Origin: Ruminococcus sp.
GTDB lineage: Bacteria > Bacillota > Clostridia > Oscillospirales > Acutalibacteraceae
DNA: 58,292 nt
Assembly: GCA_017473775.1 (NCBI GenBank)
Contig: JAFUJH010000071.1
Location: 1 to 58,292, forward strand
Reading direction: 5' to 3'
The translations under genes were made by a program, and so were the position numbers. This document shows, piece by piece, positions 42,935 to 51,827 of this stretch (its first letter is position 1; each line of letters starts with the position of its first letter). The notes under the pieces were generated by a model. It was not told where the DNA came from, did not search any database, and was given only the letters and a program-made list of their open reading frames with translations.

Positions 42935-43083
42935 ACAGAGTAGAAGCTGTGCGTGAAGTGCCTGAGGGACGGGGAGTTGCCTGCAGGACGAAGGATTTTT
43001 CACTAAATCTGCGGTACAGCTTTCGCATCCCGCTGTTTATGAAAGACTTTGGGACAGAACCTCTGTGTTCTGTCCTTTTTTCT
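42935..43083 (+). promoter_or_regulatory. tetrahydrofolate riboswitch with terminator
   Basis: Aptamer 42935-43036: P1 acag/ctgt, then agtagaagctgtgcgtgaagtgcc, ggacggggagttgcc, ggacgaagg, gcggtac and gcatcccgctg, the folT-type THF motif. A terminator (ggacagaac/gttctgtcc plus T-run, 43052-43083) follows and ends before the folT ribosome binding site. Binding of THF should lower folT transcription. Confidence 0.92.
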
Positions 43084-43121
43084 TTGTCAAAACGGCGTAC
43101 AAACAAGTGAGGTCTTATATA

Positions 43122-43673
43122 ATGAACTGTTTGATCGCTAAATTCAGAGACTCTGCACAGGAACTTTCAAGCGTTAAGGGAGTATCACTATGTGCAATGC
43201 TGTTAGCCCTCAGGGTAGTTGTGGGGTACTTTGCAAATTTCAGCCTTGCAATAACACCAAACGCAAAGGTGGGCTTTGCGTTCCTGCCTGTTGCCATTGC
43301 ATCTATGCTTTTCGGTCCTGTATGCGGTATGATTGTGGGCGGACTGGGAGATATAATCAGCTTTCTGCTGGCGCCTATGGGCGGATACTTCTTCGGCTGG
43401 ACGCTTAATGGTATTCTGGTGGGTATGCTGTACGGATTGTTTCTTTACAAGACAGACAGCAAGATTTTATTTAAACTCATTATCTGCGAGGTGCTCATAA
43501 ACTTTGCGGTGGAAGTCCCCTTGGGCTCCCTGTGGCTGATGATTCAATCCGGCAAAGCCTTCTGGGTTATGGCAGGTACACGAGCAATAAAGTGCCTGAT
43601 TTCTGTGCCTATTGAAACGGTGCTGGTATACTTTTTCGGAAAAGTAGTGCTCAGAAGAATACTGAGGAAATAG
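43122..43673 (+). CDS. folT: folate ECF S-component FolT
   Basis: 183 residues from ATG 43122 (GTGAGGTCTTATA upstream); an upstream in-frame start lies inside the terminator and is rejected. Six hydrophobic helices with ALRVVVGYFANFSLAI and GALxDIISF-like GGLGDIISFLLAPMG, the FolT pattern. It brings folates in with the ECF module; the THF riboswitch supports this. Confidence 0.93.
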   Translation: MNCLIAKFRDSAQELSSVKGVSLCAMLLALRVVVGYFANFSLAITPNAKVGFAFLPVAIASMLFGPVCGMIVGGLGDIISFLLAPMGGYFFGWTLNGILVGMLYGLFLYKTDSKILFKLIICEVLINFAVEVPLGSLWLMIQSGKAFWVMAGTRAIKCLISVPIETVLVYFFGKVVLRRILRK

Positions 43674-43707
43674 ATATAAGCTTTGCAGATTTATTGAATA
43701 CAGATAC

Positions 43708-43744
43708 AAAAAAGTTCCGACTGTGATTAGTCGGAACTTTTTGT
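43708..43744 (+). terminator. terminator after folT
   Basis: aagttccgact pairs with agtcggaactt with a 6-base loop and T-run. Confidence 0.9.
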
Positions 43745-43749
43745 TTTAT

Positions 43750-44105
43750 GATATCAACTCAGTGTAGGGGCGGTTCCTTGCAGGAACGGCAACCCTTTTG
43801 TCGGCAAAGCCGACATTTCCCCTAACAGGGGAATTTCATGAACCGCCCGTTAAACCTTTCATCAATGCAAACCCTTTCGGGCGATTCGTGAATCGCCCCT
43901 ACGGTATAACACCTGCCCCATGGAAGCGTTCTATGTCACCCGAAAGGTTTCATATATGAACAGCGTTTCCACCTCATCCGTCTTGCTCCGCTTCGCTACG
44001 CAATCCACCTTCCCCTCAAGGGGAAGGCTTTAAGGACCGTCGAGGACGCCGGTCCCTACAATTTTCAAAAGGAAGCGCTGACGAGCAGTGCTCGTCCTTA
44101 CGCGG
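43750..44105. repeat. gene-free cluster of nested palindromic repeats
   Basis: gtaggggcggttc (43755 region) pairs at a distance with gaaccgccc (about 43840), enclosing tcggcaaagccga and ttcccctaacaggggaa. Then gggcgattcgtgaatcgcccctacg (about 43889-43913), ggaccg...cggtccctac (about 44034-44058) and gacgagcagtgctcgtccttacg (about 44083-44105). A block with ctcatccgtcttgctccgct and ttcccctcaaggggaa lies between. No coding sequence is supported. Confidence 0.65.
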
Positions 44106-44128
44106 ATGTAGAAGGGATTAGGTGGAGA

Positions 44129-45730
44129 TTACTCCTTGATTCCAGCAATTGCTTTCTGGATAGCAGTGGCATCCTTGATAGTAATATCATTATCGCCGTC
44201 GTAATTCATAAAGCCTGTATTTTCAAAGCCGTCAAGGTGAGCCAAGAACTTCTGGATATGTGTAGCGTCCTTGATGTTGAAGCTGCCGTCAAGGTTAGCG
44301 TCACCTCTGTGTCTGCCTACAGCACCTGATGTGAAAGCAGCATTAATATCAAGGTCTTCCTTTTCCCATGCTTCTTTGAGAGTATAAACCTTCTGCTCAG
44401 AGGGTACATATACAAAGTAGCTGAGCTCATAAAGGCTGTGAATCTCGTGATGAGTTACAAGATAATCGCCAAACTGTCTTGTGATAAACGCCTGGTCTGC
44501 ACCGCCTACACAAGCCTCAAACACCACATAATCGGGAGCTGTATCTGCGGATTCATTATGAGCATACAAAGTGTCATACATATTCCATGGCAAGCCTGCT
44601 TTACCCTCAAATTTATCGGGATAGAAGTAAGGCACAATATCGGTCATATAGTCATAATTATTGTCGGGATACAGCAACTGCAAAGTTCTTGCATCCTTGT
44701 CAACATCTGTGCCGTATTCGCCGTCACCGAAATAGTAATACCAACTGCAGGATGGTTTCTGATTATCTACAAATATGTTTGGGTCATACCAATCCTCGTC
44801 AATAACGCAAATCATGCCATTGAAGTTGCCTGTACCCTCAGGGAAGTTTTCGTTCTCGCAGGGTTCGTAATATTCCGAGCTGATACTTCTGGTCTGCTTA
44901 GCAAAATCATACATGGGATTAGATTTGTCTGAGCCGCCGTCTATGAAATTATTCCAGATGATAGATGTAACACTTCTGGGTACATCATAGTAATAAACAT
45001 TGGGAGCATCTGCTTTATGGGTCTTGTAACCGGGCCACTCATCAGGAGTTGCATAGCCATCCCACCAGTATATACCTGCTGTGTCGGTGTGCTCGTTGTA
45101 CCAATCATCGGGCATCAGGAAGAAATAGCGGTAACAGCCAATCTCAACCTCTGGTAAATCCTCAAAGTCTATATCCGGCTCCTCGGTACCGTACTCACCG
45201 TTGCCGTAGTAGTAGAACCAATCGCCGTCCAAACAGAGTTTGCCCGCCATAACACTTGTTGAGGTTTTGTCAAAGTCAATGACAAATATCATACCGTCAA
45301 AAGAAGGAACTCCGTCGGGATAATACTCGTTTTCACCTTTGTCATAACAAACTGTGCCGATGTTTACTGTCTGGATTGCATGATAGTATATATCCTGAGT
45401 ATTGTCAGCACCGCCGTCAAGGTTATTGTTCCAGATAATAACCTCTACATCTTTTGGTACATCGTAGTAGTACACATTGTCTGTGTCTGCCTTGTGAGCT
45501 TCATATCCCGGCCAGGAAGTGCACGCATCTGTACCTTCCCACCAATATATTCCTGCTGTGTCGGTATATTCGTTGCTCAACTCATCAGGCATAAGGAAGA
45601 AATAGCGGTTACAGCCTTCTGCTACTTCGGGAAGGTCTACAGATTCTGCTGATACAGAGCCTGTACTGACAATACAAACAGACAACAGCATTAACACTGC
45701 CAACATAAAGCTTGTGATTTTCTTTGTCAT
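44129..45730 (-). CDS. secreted protein with two starch-binding-like modules and a dockerin
   Basis: 533 residues. Signal peptide 1-28. Two tandem modules (about 34-182 and 192-342), each with YRYFFLMPD, TDTAGIYWW, WPGY, NVYYYDVP, IIWNN and GDGEYGT; their aromatic pattern is like CBM26-type starch-binding domains. An unrecognised region follows (about 350-470). The C-terminal dockerin (474-533) has two calcium loops (GDANLDGSFN and YDGDNDIT) and KDATHIQKFL/KDATAIQKAI helices. It resembles the non-catalytic starch-adherence (Sas) proteins of Ruminococcus bromii in design. ATG 45730 has AAGGAGGATTTTAT upstream. Confidence 0.88.
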   Translation of the reverse strand: MTKKITSFMLAVLMLLSVCIVSTGSVSAESVDLPEVAEGCNRYFFLMPDELSNEYTDTAGIYWWEGTDACTSWPGYEAHKADTDNVYYYDVPKDVEVIIWNNNLDGGADNTQDIYYHAIQTVNIGTVCYDKGENEYYPDGVPSFDGMIFVIDFDKTSTSVMAGKLCLDGDWFYYYGNGEYGTEEPDIDFEDLPEVEIGCYRYFFLMPDDWYNEHTDTAGIYWWDGYATPDEWPGYKTHKADAPNVYYYDVPRSVTSIIWNNFIDGGSDKSNPMYDFAKQTRSISSEYYEPCENENFPEGTGNFNGMICVIDEDWYDPNIFVDNQKPSCSWYYYFGDGEYGTDVDKDARTLQLLYPDNNYDYMTDIVPYFYPDKFEGKAGLPWNMYDTLYAHNESADTAPDYVVFEACVGGADQAFITRQFGDYLVTHHEIHSLYELSYFVYVPSEQKVYTLKEAWEKEDLDINAAFTSGAVGRHRGDANLDGSFNIKDATHIQKFLAHLDGFENTGFMNYDGDNDITIKDATAIQKAIAGIKE

Positions 45731-46143
45731 ATAAAATCCTCCTTATATAAAAGAGTAATATTTTCCTACAATTTTAGTCTATCATAACACACAAACAATT
45801 GCAACAAAAAAGTTACATATTTATATTTTGGGTTGTTTTTTTACTTACAATCAAAGTCATCTTCTGTACTGATTCTACCATAATATTAGAACAATCACAA
45901 TCGACATAAAATAGAAAAACTCAACCGTCAGTTTAATTAAAGAAATCATAATATAAATTTCAAAATACATTGCTATATAACAAAAAAGTTCCAACCTATT
46001 CAGATTGGAACTTTAATTTTTGTCGTTAGTATGAAAGGATTAACTCCCCATGTCTGCTTTGCTGACAGCTCTAACCGAGCCTGTCTCCCTCTGTCATTTT
46101 ATGGCAACTCTCTTGTCAAGGGAGTTTCCTCACGGGGAAGATA
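45731..46143. other. AT-rich intergenic region
   Basis: No gene is supported here. It holds the leader of the dockerin protein (45731-45900), a terminator at 45982-46021 and a repeat block (about 46045-46140) resembling the 43.8 kb cluster. Confidence 0.5.
45982..46021 (-). terminator. terminator downstream of alaS
   Basis: aaagttccaa (45986-45995) pairs with ttggaacttt (46005-46014). A run of T follows on the minus strand, about 120 bases past the alaS stop. Confidence 0.75.
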
Positions 46144-48774
46144 TCAGCCGAGGGTGGATTTTACTGTATCGAGAACGGATGCTAAGGCGTCATCTACCTT
46201 GGAGATATCCTTGCCGCCTGCCATAGCCATATCGGGCTTACCGCCGCCGTTACCACCTGTGACAACTGCGGCTGCCTTGACAACATTGCCTGCCTTGATA
46301 CCCTTTGCAACTGCATCCTTACCGCAAGCACAGCACAGAGTCAGCTTCTCGCCGTTTACTCCTGCGATGAGTACAACTGCGTTTGCAAACTTATCTGTAA
46401 CCATTGAGCACATATTGCGGAGCATATCTGCGTCAGCATCTGCGATTTTCTCTGTGAGCACCTTGATGCCATCAATCTCAACTGCTTTGTCTGTGAGGCT
46501 TGCAATCTTGCTCATCGCAATCTGATTCTCAAGCTCAGCTATCTTCTTATCCTTAGCCTTGAGCTCATCCATAAGCTTCTCACAACCTGCAGGCAGGTCC
46601 TTTGCGTTGCTAACCTTGAGGGTCTGTGAGCACTGTGCGATTGTGCCCAGAAGATTTGTAATCATCTCGAGGACACCCTCACCTGTGCGAGCCTCGATAC
46701 GGCGAACGCCTGCGGCAACTGAGCCCTCTGAGCGAATCTTAAAGAGTCCCAGCTTTGCTGTATTATCAACATGAGTACCGCCGCACAGTTCTACTGAACA
46801 GCCCTGTGCATTTACTACGCGGACTACATCGCCGTACTTCTCGCCAAACAGTGCCATTGCACCCATTTCCTTTGCCTCAGCAATGGGCATCTCACGGGTT
46901 ACTACATCAATAGCATCAAAGATATATTTATTTACAAGAGCCTCAACATCTGCAAGCTCAGAGGCTGTCATTGCTGAGAAATGAGTAAAGTCAAAGCGTA
47001 CTGCCACATCGTTGACAAGCTGACCTGCCTGCTCAACATGGTTGCCGAGGACCTTTCTCAGTGCTGCCTGCAGGAGATGTGCGGCTGTGTGGTTACGCAT
47101 AATAGCCTGACGGCGGTCTGTATCAATTGATGCAACTGCACAGTCATCAACAGCAAAGCTGCCCTTCTTCACAACACCTGCGTGCATAAAGATGCCTGCG
47201 TGATCCTTGGTGGTGTTGGTAACTTCAAACTCGGTCTCGCCGATTCTGATGATACCTGTGTCACCTACCTGACCGCCGCTCTCTGCATAGAAGGGAGTTT
47301 TGTCAAGAACAACAACTACTTTATCACCCTCAGAAGCGGCAATTTCTCTCTCGCCGTTTACAACGAGTGCCTTTATCTTTGCATCACAGGAGTAATCTGT
47401 GTAGCCTACAAACTCGGTAGCCTCAATATCAGAAAGGTCTACGCTGTCAGAAATCCAAGCATCTGCACCTGCGTTCTTTCTTGCATCACGGGAACGCTTC
47501 TTCTGCTCTGCAAGGAGCTCGTAGAAGCGGTCTGTGTCAACCTCGATACCCTTCTCTGCCAGAATCTCACGGGTTAAGTCAACGGGGAATCCGAAGGTGT
47601 CGTTAAGCTTGAAGGTATCCTCACCTGAGAGCACCTTCACATCACCCTTGGTGATGATAGCATCAAGCATAGCAAAGCCCTGCTCGATGGTCTTTGCAAA
47701 GTTCTCCTCCTCAACACGGATGAGCTTTGTGATGAACTGCTCTTTCTCTTTAAGCTCGGGGTAAGCGGACTCGTTCTCCTTGATAACTGTGGAGCAAATC
47801 TCATAGAGAAAGGGCTTGTTGTAGCCTAAGAGTCTGCCGTGGCGTGCGGCACGGCGGAGAAGTCGTCTGAGAACATAGCCTCTGCCTTCGTTACTGGGCA
47901 TTACGCCATCACCAATCATAAAGGTAGTGGAGCGGATATGGTCGGTGATAACACGCAGAGAAATATCACTCTTATCGTCTCTGCCGTATTCAACGCCTAC
48001 AACAGAGGAGATGTGCTTCATAATATTCTGAACTGTATCTACAAGGAACAGGTTGTCTACGCCCTGCATTACGCAAGCAAGACGCTCAAGACCCATACCT
48101 GTGTCGATATTGGGATGCTCAAGGGGTGTGTAATTACCCTTGCCGTCGCTCTCGAACTGAGTGAACACAAGGTTCCATACCTCAACAAAGCGGTCGCACT
48201 CACAGCCTACCTTACAATCAGGTGAGCCGCAGCCCTTCTCAGGGCCTCTGTCAAAATAAATCTCAGAGCAAGGACCGCAGGGACCGGAGCCGTGCTCCCA
48301 GAAGTTGTCCTCTTTACCCATTCTGCACATATGTGAGGGGTCAACGCCTACACGCTGAGTCCAGATATCGAATGCTTCGTCGTCATCCTCATAAACGGAA
48401 ACATAGAGGAGCTCCTTGGGCATCTCCAGAACTTCGGTGAAGAACTCCCAAGCCCAGGCAGTAGCCTCAATCTTGAAGTAATCGCCGAAGGAGAAGTTAC
48501 CCAGCATCTCGAAGTATGTGCCGTGGCGTGCTGTGATACCAACTCGCTCAATATCGGGAGTACGGATGCACTTCTGGCAGGTTGTAACCCTTGTTCTGGG
48601 AGGTGTAACCTCACCTGTAAAATACTTCTTCATAGGAGCCATACCGCTGTTGATAAGCAGAAGGCTGTTGTCGTCCTTAGGAATCAGAGGGAAGCTCTCA
48701 AGTCTGAGGCAACCTTTGCTCTCCATAAAGGAAAGGAACTTTTCTCTGAGCTCGTTAAGACCTGTCCACTTCAT
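46144..48774 (-). CDS. alaS: alanyl-tRNA synthetase
   Basis: 876 residues, full length. Class II catalytic core (opening LNELREKFLSFMESKGC; motif 2 region TCQKCIRTPDIERVG), editing-domain zinc ligands HTAAHLL and CGGTHVDNT, and the C-terminal Gly-rich C-Ala part (GGNGGGKPDMAMAGG). It charges tRNA-Ala and is controlled by a T-box leader. Confidence 0.98.
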   Translation of the reverse strand: MKWTGLNELREKFLSFMESKGCLRLESFPLIPKDDNSLLLINSGMAPMKKYFTGEVTPPRTRVTTCQKCIRTPDIERVGITARHGTYFEMLGNFSFGDYFKIEATAWAWEFFTEVLEMPKELLYVSVYEDDDEAFDIWTQRVGVDPSHMCRMGKEDNFWEHGSGPCGPCSEIYFDRGPEKGCGSPDCKVGCECDRFVEVWNLVFTQFESDGKGNYTPLEHPNIDTGMGLERLACVMQGVDNLFLVDTVQNIMKHISSVVGVEYGRDDKSDISLRVITDHIRSTTFMIGDGVMPSNEGRGYVLRRLLRRAARHGRLLGYNKPFLYEICSTVIKENESAYPELKEKEQFITKLIRVEEENFAKTIEQGFAMLDAIITKGDVKVLSGEDTFKLNDTFGFPVDLTREILAEKGIEVDTDRFYELLAEQKKRSRDARKNAGADAWISDSVDLSDIEATEFVGYTDYSCDAKIKALVVNGEREIAASEGDKVVVVLDKTPFYAESGGQVGDTGIIRIGETEFEVTNTTKDHAGIFMHAGVVKKGSFAVDDCAVASIDTDRRQAIMRNHTAAHLLQAALRKVLGNHVEQAGQLVNDVAVRFDFTHFSAMTASELADVEALVNKYIFDAIDVVTREMPIAEAKEMGAMALFGEKYGDVVRVVNAQGCSVELCGGTHVDNTAKLGLFKIRSEGSVAAGVRRIEARTGEGVLEMITNLLGTIAQCSQTLKVSNAKDLPAGCEKLMDELKAKDKKIAELENQIAMSKIASLTDKAVEIDGIKVLTEKIADADADMLRNMCSMVTDKFANAVVLIAGVNGEKLTLCCACGKDAVAKGIKAGNVVKAAAVVTGGNGGGKPDMAMAGGKDISKVDDALASVLDTVKSTLG

Positions 48775-49046
48775 ATAAAATCATCCTTTCAATTAATTAC
48801 TGTAAAAATAAAAAACTCCTGCCCCAAAATAGGGACAAGAGTATAAATCCTGCGGTACCACCCTGATTGACGCATTTATATAAATACGCCCACTCGGTTA
48901 TCTTTAACGCAGATTTACGCTGTACTCATCGCACAGAGCTCAGGGGTGGCTGATGAATCTTTAGCTTGAGCACCTTCCAGCCGTGGGTGCTCTCTCTGAA
49001 AGCTATACAAAACATCTCGTCCCGTCAACGCTTTATAACAATATCT
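48775..49046 (-). promoter_or_regulatory. T-box leader of alaS
   Basis: On the minus strand the T-box core AGGGTGGTACCGC lies at 48851-48865; its UGGU pairs with an ACCA tRNA end, fitting tRNA-Ala. A stem-I-like region (about 48960-49030) has CAGAGAG and a GCTG distal loop. A terminator (gtccc/ggggca stem and T-run, 48809-48842) competes with the antiterminator. An Ala specifier (GCU or GCC) is available on the 3' side of stem I, but I cannot fix which one. Uncharged tRNA-Ala should raise expression. Confidence 0.93.
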
Positions 49047-49052
49047 ATGGGT

Positions 49053-49081
49053 ATTATAGCTTTTATCAAAGGGATTGTCAA
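49053..49081 (-). promoter_or_regulatory. consensus promoter of the alaS leader
   Basis: On the minus strand TTGACA (49081-49076) and TATAAT (49058-49053) with a 17-base spacer. Confidence 0.88.
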
Positions 49082-49095
49082 GTATCTTTGATTTT

Positions 49096-49121
49096 GCGGG
49101 CGATTCGTGAATCGCCCCTAC
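49096..49121. repeat. CCCTAC palindrome (49.1 kb copy)
   Basis: gggcgattcgtgaatcgcccctac, nearly identical to the 43.9 kb copy. The rest of 49082-49200 shows no gene. Confidence 0.65.
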
Positions 49122-49200
49122 AATGCAACTCGACAACTAATCTCAATGATAGGAGAAAGTCCCTACGCGTTACACAAGGGAGCCTTATTGTATCGGAGCC

Positions 49201-50433
49201 TTATTTGCGTTTTACGCGGAGGAAGGAGCCTGCAGGGATTTTTCTTTCACAATGAAGTTCCAATCTCTGCATAGGATGAGGAGTAGAGTCTACTTCTTCC
49301 CCGTTTTCATTAATGAGTTTTTCGGCAATAAAAGTAAATGGGAGTCCGCTTGGGGGCAGTACATCAACCTCGTCACCCAGATAGAACTTATTACGCTGAG
49401 TGATTATACCGCCGAAGTCAGTTTCTTCTTCACACAGAGCCACCAAATCATAATGACGGATATAGCCGCCTGAGGAAGTATTCTGACCGGGAGTTGTGCC
49501 AAGGTAGAAGCCTGTGCTGTAGTCACGATGGCTTATCTTCTCAAGCTCCTGACGGATATTGTCGGGAGTTCTGAAGTTATCCTGACAGCCGCCATCAAAA
49601 TATGCATCCACAGCCTGTCTGTAGGCGTTGGTGGCAACAGCACTGTAGTATGCGGTTTTGGCTCTGCCCTCAATTTTGAAGCTGCTTATACCTACCTTCA
49701 CAAGCTCGGGGATGTAATCTATCATACACATATCCTTGGAGTTGTAAAGGAAGGTGCCGCCGTCTGCCTCCATAACAGGATAGAAATTACCCTCTCGGTT
49801 TTCCTCATACAGGTGGTACTTCCACCTGCAGGGCTGAGAGCAGTCTCCGCGGTTGGGGTCTCTGCCTGTTAAATACTCGGAGATAAGGCATCTGCCTGAA
49901 AAGCTTACGCACATTGCACCGTGTACAAAGCACTCAATCTCAAGTTCAGCAGGAATCTTTGCACGGATATCGGCAATCTCCTCAAAGGAAAGCTCACGGG
50001 CTAAAACCACACGGTCTGCACCCATATTGTAGAAAGCCTTTGCGGTTTCGCTGTTGACGATACCTGCCTGAGTGCTTATATGTCTGGAGGTATTGGGCGC
50101 ATATTTCTTTGCAAGCTCAAAGACACCCAAATCTGCGATTATCAGAGCATCTACCCCACACTCCTGTGCATAGGAGAGAAAATCGGGCAGAAGGTGAAGC
50201 TGAGGCTCACGGGGCAGAACATTACAGGTAAGGTAGAGCTTCTTGCCTAAGCTGTGGGTGTGCTCTACTGCCCTTTTGAGGGATACCCGGTCAAAGTTTT
50301 TTGGTGATGTTCTCATACCGAACTGCTGTGCACCTACATACACGGCATCTGCGCCAAACCGCAATGCGGCGTGGAGTGCTTCTTCGTCTCCTGCAGGAGC
50401 AAGTATCTCGGGCTTTAAAATTAAATCATTCAT
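49201..50433 (-). CDS. peptidase U32 family protein (TrhP/YrrO-like)
   Basis: 410 residues. Opening PEILAPAGDEEALHAALRFGADAVYVG, signature ECFVHGAMC followed by FSGRCLISEY and GDCSQPCRW (the Cys cluster, about 170-205). In bacteria such proteins hydroxylate tRNA U34 or 23S rRNA using an Fe-S cluster and prephenate, not proteolysis. It follows mltG with a two-base gap. Confidence 0.93.
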   Translation of the reverse strand: MNDLILKPEILAPAGDEEALHAALRFGADAVYVGAQQFGMRTSPKNFDRVSLKRAVEHTHSLGKKLYLTCNVLPREPQLHLLPDFLSYAQECGVDALIIADLGVFELAKKYAPNTSRHISTQAGIVNSETAKAFYNMGADRVVLARELSFEEIADIRAKIPAELEIECFVHGAMCVSFSGRCLISEYLTGRDPNRGDCSQPCRWKYHLYEENREGNFYPVMEADGGTFLYNSKDMCMIDYIPELVKVGISSFKIEGRAKTAYYSAVATNAYRQAVDAYFDGGCQDNFRTPDNIRQELEKISHRDYSTGFYLGTTPGQNTSSGGYIRHYDLVALCEEETDFGGIITQRNKFYLGDEVDVLPPSGLPFTFIAEKLINENGEEVDSTPHPMQRLELHCERKIPAGSFLRVKRK

Positions 50434-50435
50434 TA

Positions 50436-51803
50436 TCAGTTCAGACCTGCTTTGGATAGATTTGACATATGGGTGCTGTAGTCTGATGCAAAGTAAGAGG
50501 TAACTGTGCCGTCAGAATCAACACCGTGACAGAAGTACAGATAATCCGTATCAGAGGGAGCAACAGCCGCAATGAGTGCATCTGCACAAGGAGAGTTGAT
50601 TGCACCGGGAGGAAGTCCCTCTCTCTCATATGTGCCGTAGGTGCTGACAAAGCTCTCCAGCTCCTCCTCGGGTACTGAATCTGCATTTTTGTAGGGATAG
50701 TATGCGGTGGAGTCCATACCCAGAGTGTGGATATCGTACTGAGGGCCGTAATCAAGACGGTTATGGATAACAGAGGAAACCTTGAACATTTCCTCAGAGC
50801 TTGCGGACTCACCCTGCACAATAGATGCCATATTAACTATCTCGTCAAGTGTGTAGTTACGCTTATCGTTGATAAGCTGTGAAATAGTCACTGTATCGCT
50901 GTAACCCTTAACTTCGTACTGAGTCTCGAAAACTCTTGTGTAGAAGTTATCAAGGAAACGCCTGATGGTAAGGTCAGGAGCCTCGTCAACATAGAACTCG
51001 TAAGTATCAGGGAACAGGTAGCCCTCCAGCTTATATATACGATTGGGATTATCATCAATATCTGCAAGGAAAGAATAGTCCTCATCAAACTCGTCGCTAT
51101 TGCACAGACGGAGGAACTCGTCCACATCGTAGGTAACGCCTGACTCATACAGCAGGTGTGCCAGGTCAAGGACATTTGTACCCTCGGTAATCTGCAGAGT
51201 TATTGTTGTCTGGCGGTTGCCGGTAAACTGAAGGTGATTGAGGATAGCAAGGTAATCCTTATTTTTGGGAATCTGATACACTCCGGGTTCCATATCGTCA
51301 ATCTTGCCTGTAATATTGGCAAAAACCGAGAAAAATCCTGTGGAGTTGATAACGCCCTTGTCCTCAAGCTTTTTGGCAACATCATTCACAGTATCGTCAG
51401 CCTCGATAATAATGGTAGCAGGAGTCTCGTCCTCTCTTGTGATAGCGAGGAAGTCGTTACTACCGATGATGAGGAACTGAGACGCAACAACAGAAAGGAT
51501 AATCACCACAGCAATCCATGCAATGTGATACACCTTCTTGTTCTGTCCTGCTTTGATACGGCGGATTTTCTTCTCCTCGTTCTTCTGGCGTCTGAGTTCA
51601 CGCTTTGAATCACGCTCAATCTGAGCACGGGTGGACTCATCCGAGAAAGAAGTAATCTCATCAGAAAAATCAGAGTCAGCCTGAGCCTCAGGTAAAGAGT
51701 CATCCTCCTCAATATGCATTCTGAACTGGTCAACCCTACGCTGACGATACAGGCGTATATCCTCCTGATTCTGATTATCGCGGTTATCTGTATTCTCGCT
51801 CAT
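50436..51803 (-). CDS. mltG: endolytic murein transglycosylase MltG
   Basis: 455 residues. The cytoplasmic N-terminus (1-92) is long and highly charged, a single membrane helix follows (about 93-113), then a LysM-like part and the YceG domain with the catalytic Glu in MASIVQGESAS and the late GLPPGAINSPCADALIAA motif. It cleaves nascent glycan strands to terminate them. Confidence 0.95.
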   Translation of the reverse strand: MSENTDNRDNQNQEDIRLYRQRRVDQFRMHIEEDDSLPEAQADSDFSDEITSFSDESTRAQIERDSKRELRRQKNEEKKIRRIKAGQNKKVYHIAWIAVVIILSVVASQFLIIGSNDFLAITREDETPATIIIEADDTVNDVAKKLEDKGVINSTGFFSVFANITGKIDDMEPGVYQIPKNKDYLAILNHLQFTGNRQTTITLQITEGTNVLDLAHLLYESGVTYDVDEFLRLCNSDEFDEDYSFLADIDDNPNRIYKLEGYLFPDTYEFYVDEAPDLTIRRFLDNFYTRVFETQYEVKGYSDTVTISQLINDKRNYTLDEIVNMASIVQGESASSEEMFKVSSVIHNRLDYGPQYDIHTLGMDSTAYYPYKNADSVPEEELESFVSTYGTYEREGLPPGAINSPCADALIAAVAPSDTDYLYFCHGVDSDGTVTSYFASDYSTHMSNLSKAGLN

Positions 51804-51827
51804 ATAAACACCTCCAAAGGGTTTGAT

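Noticed and set aside
43065-43121. N-terminal extension of FolT
   Set aside because: It would be encoded within the riboswitch terminator.
48915-49136. 73-residue minus-strand frame
   Set aside because: It lies in the alaS T-box leader and promoter.
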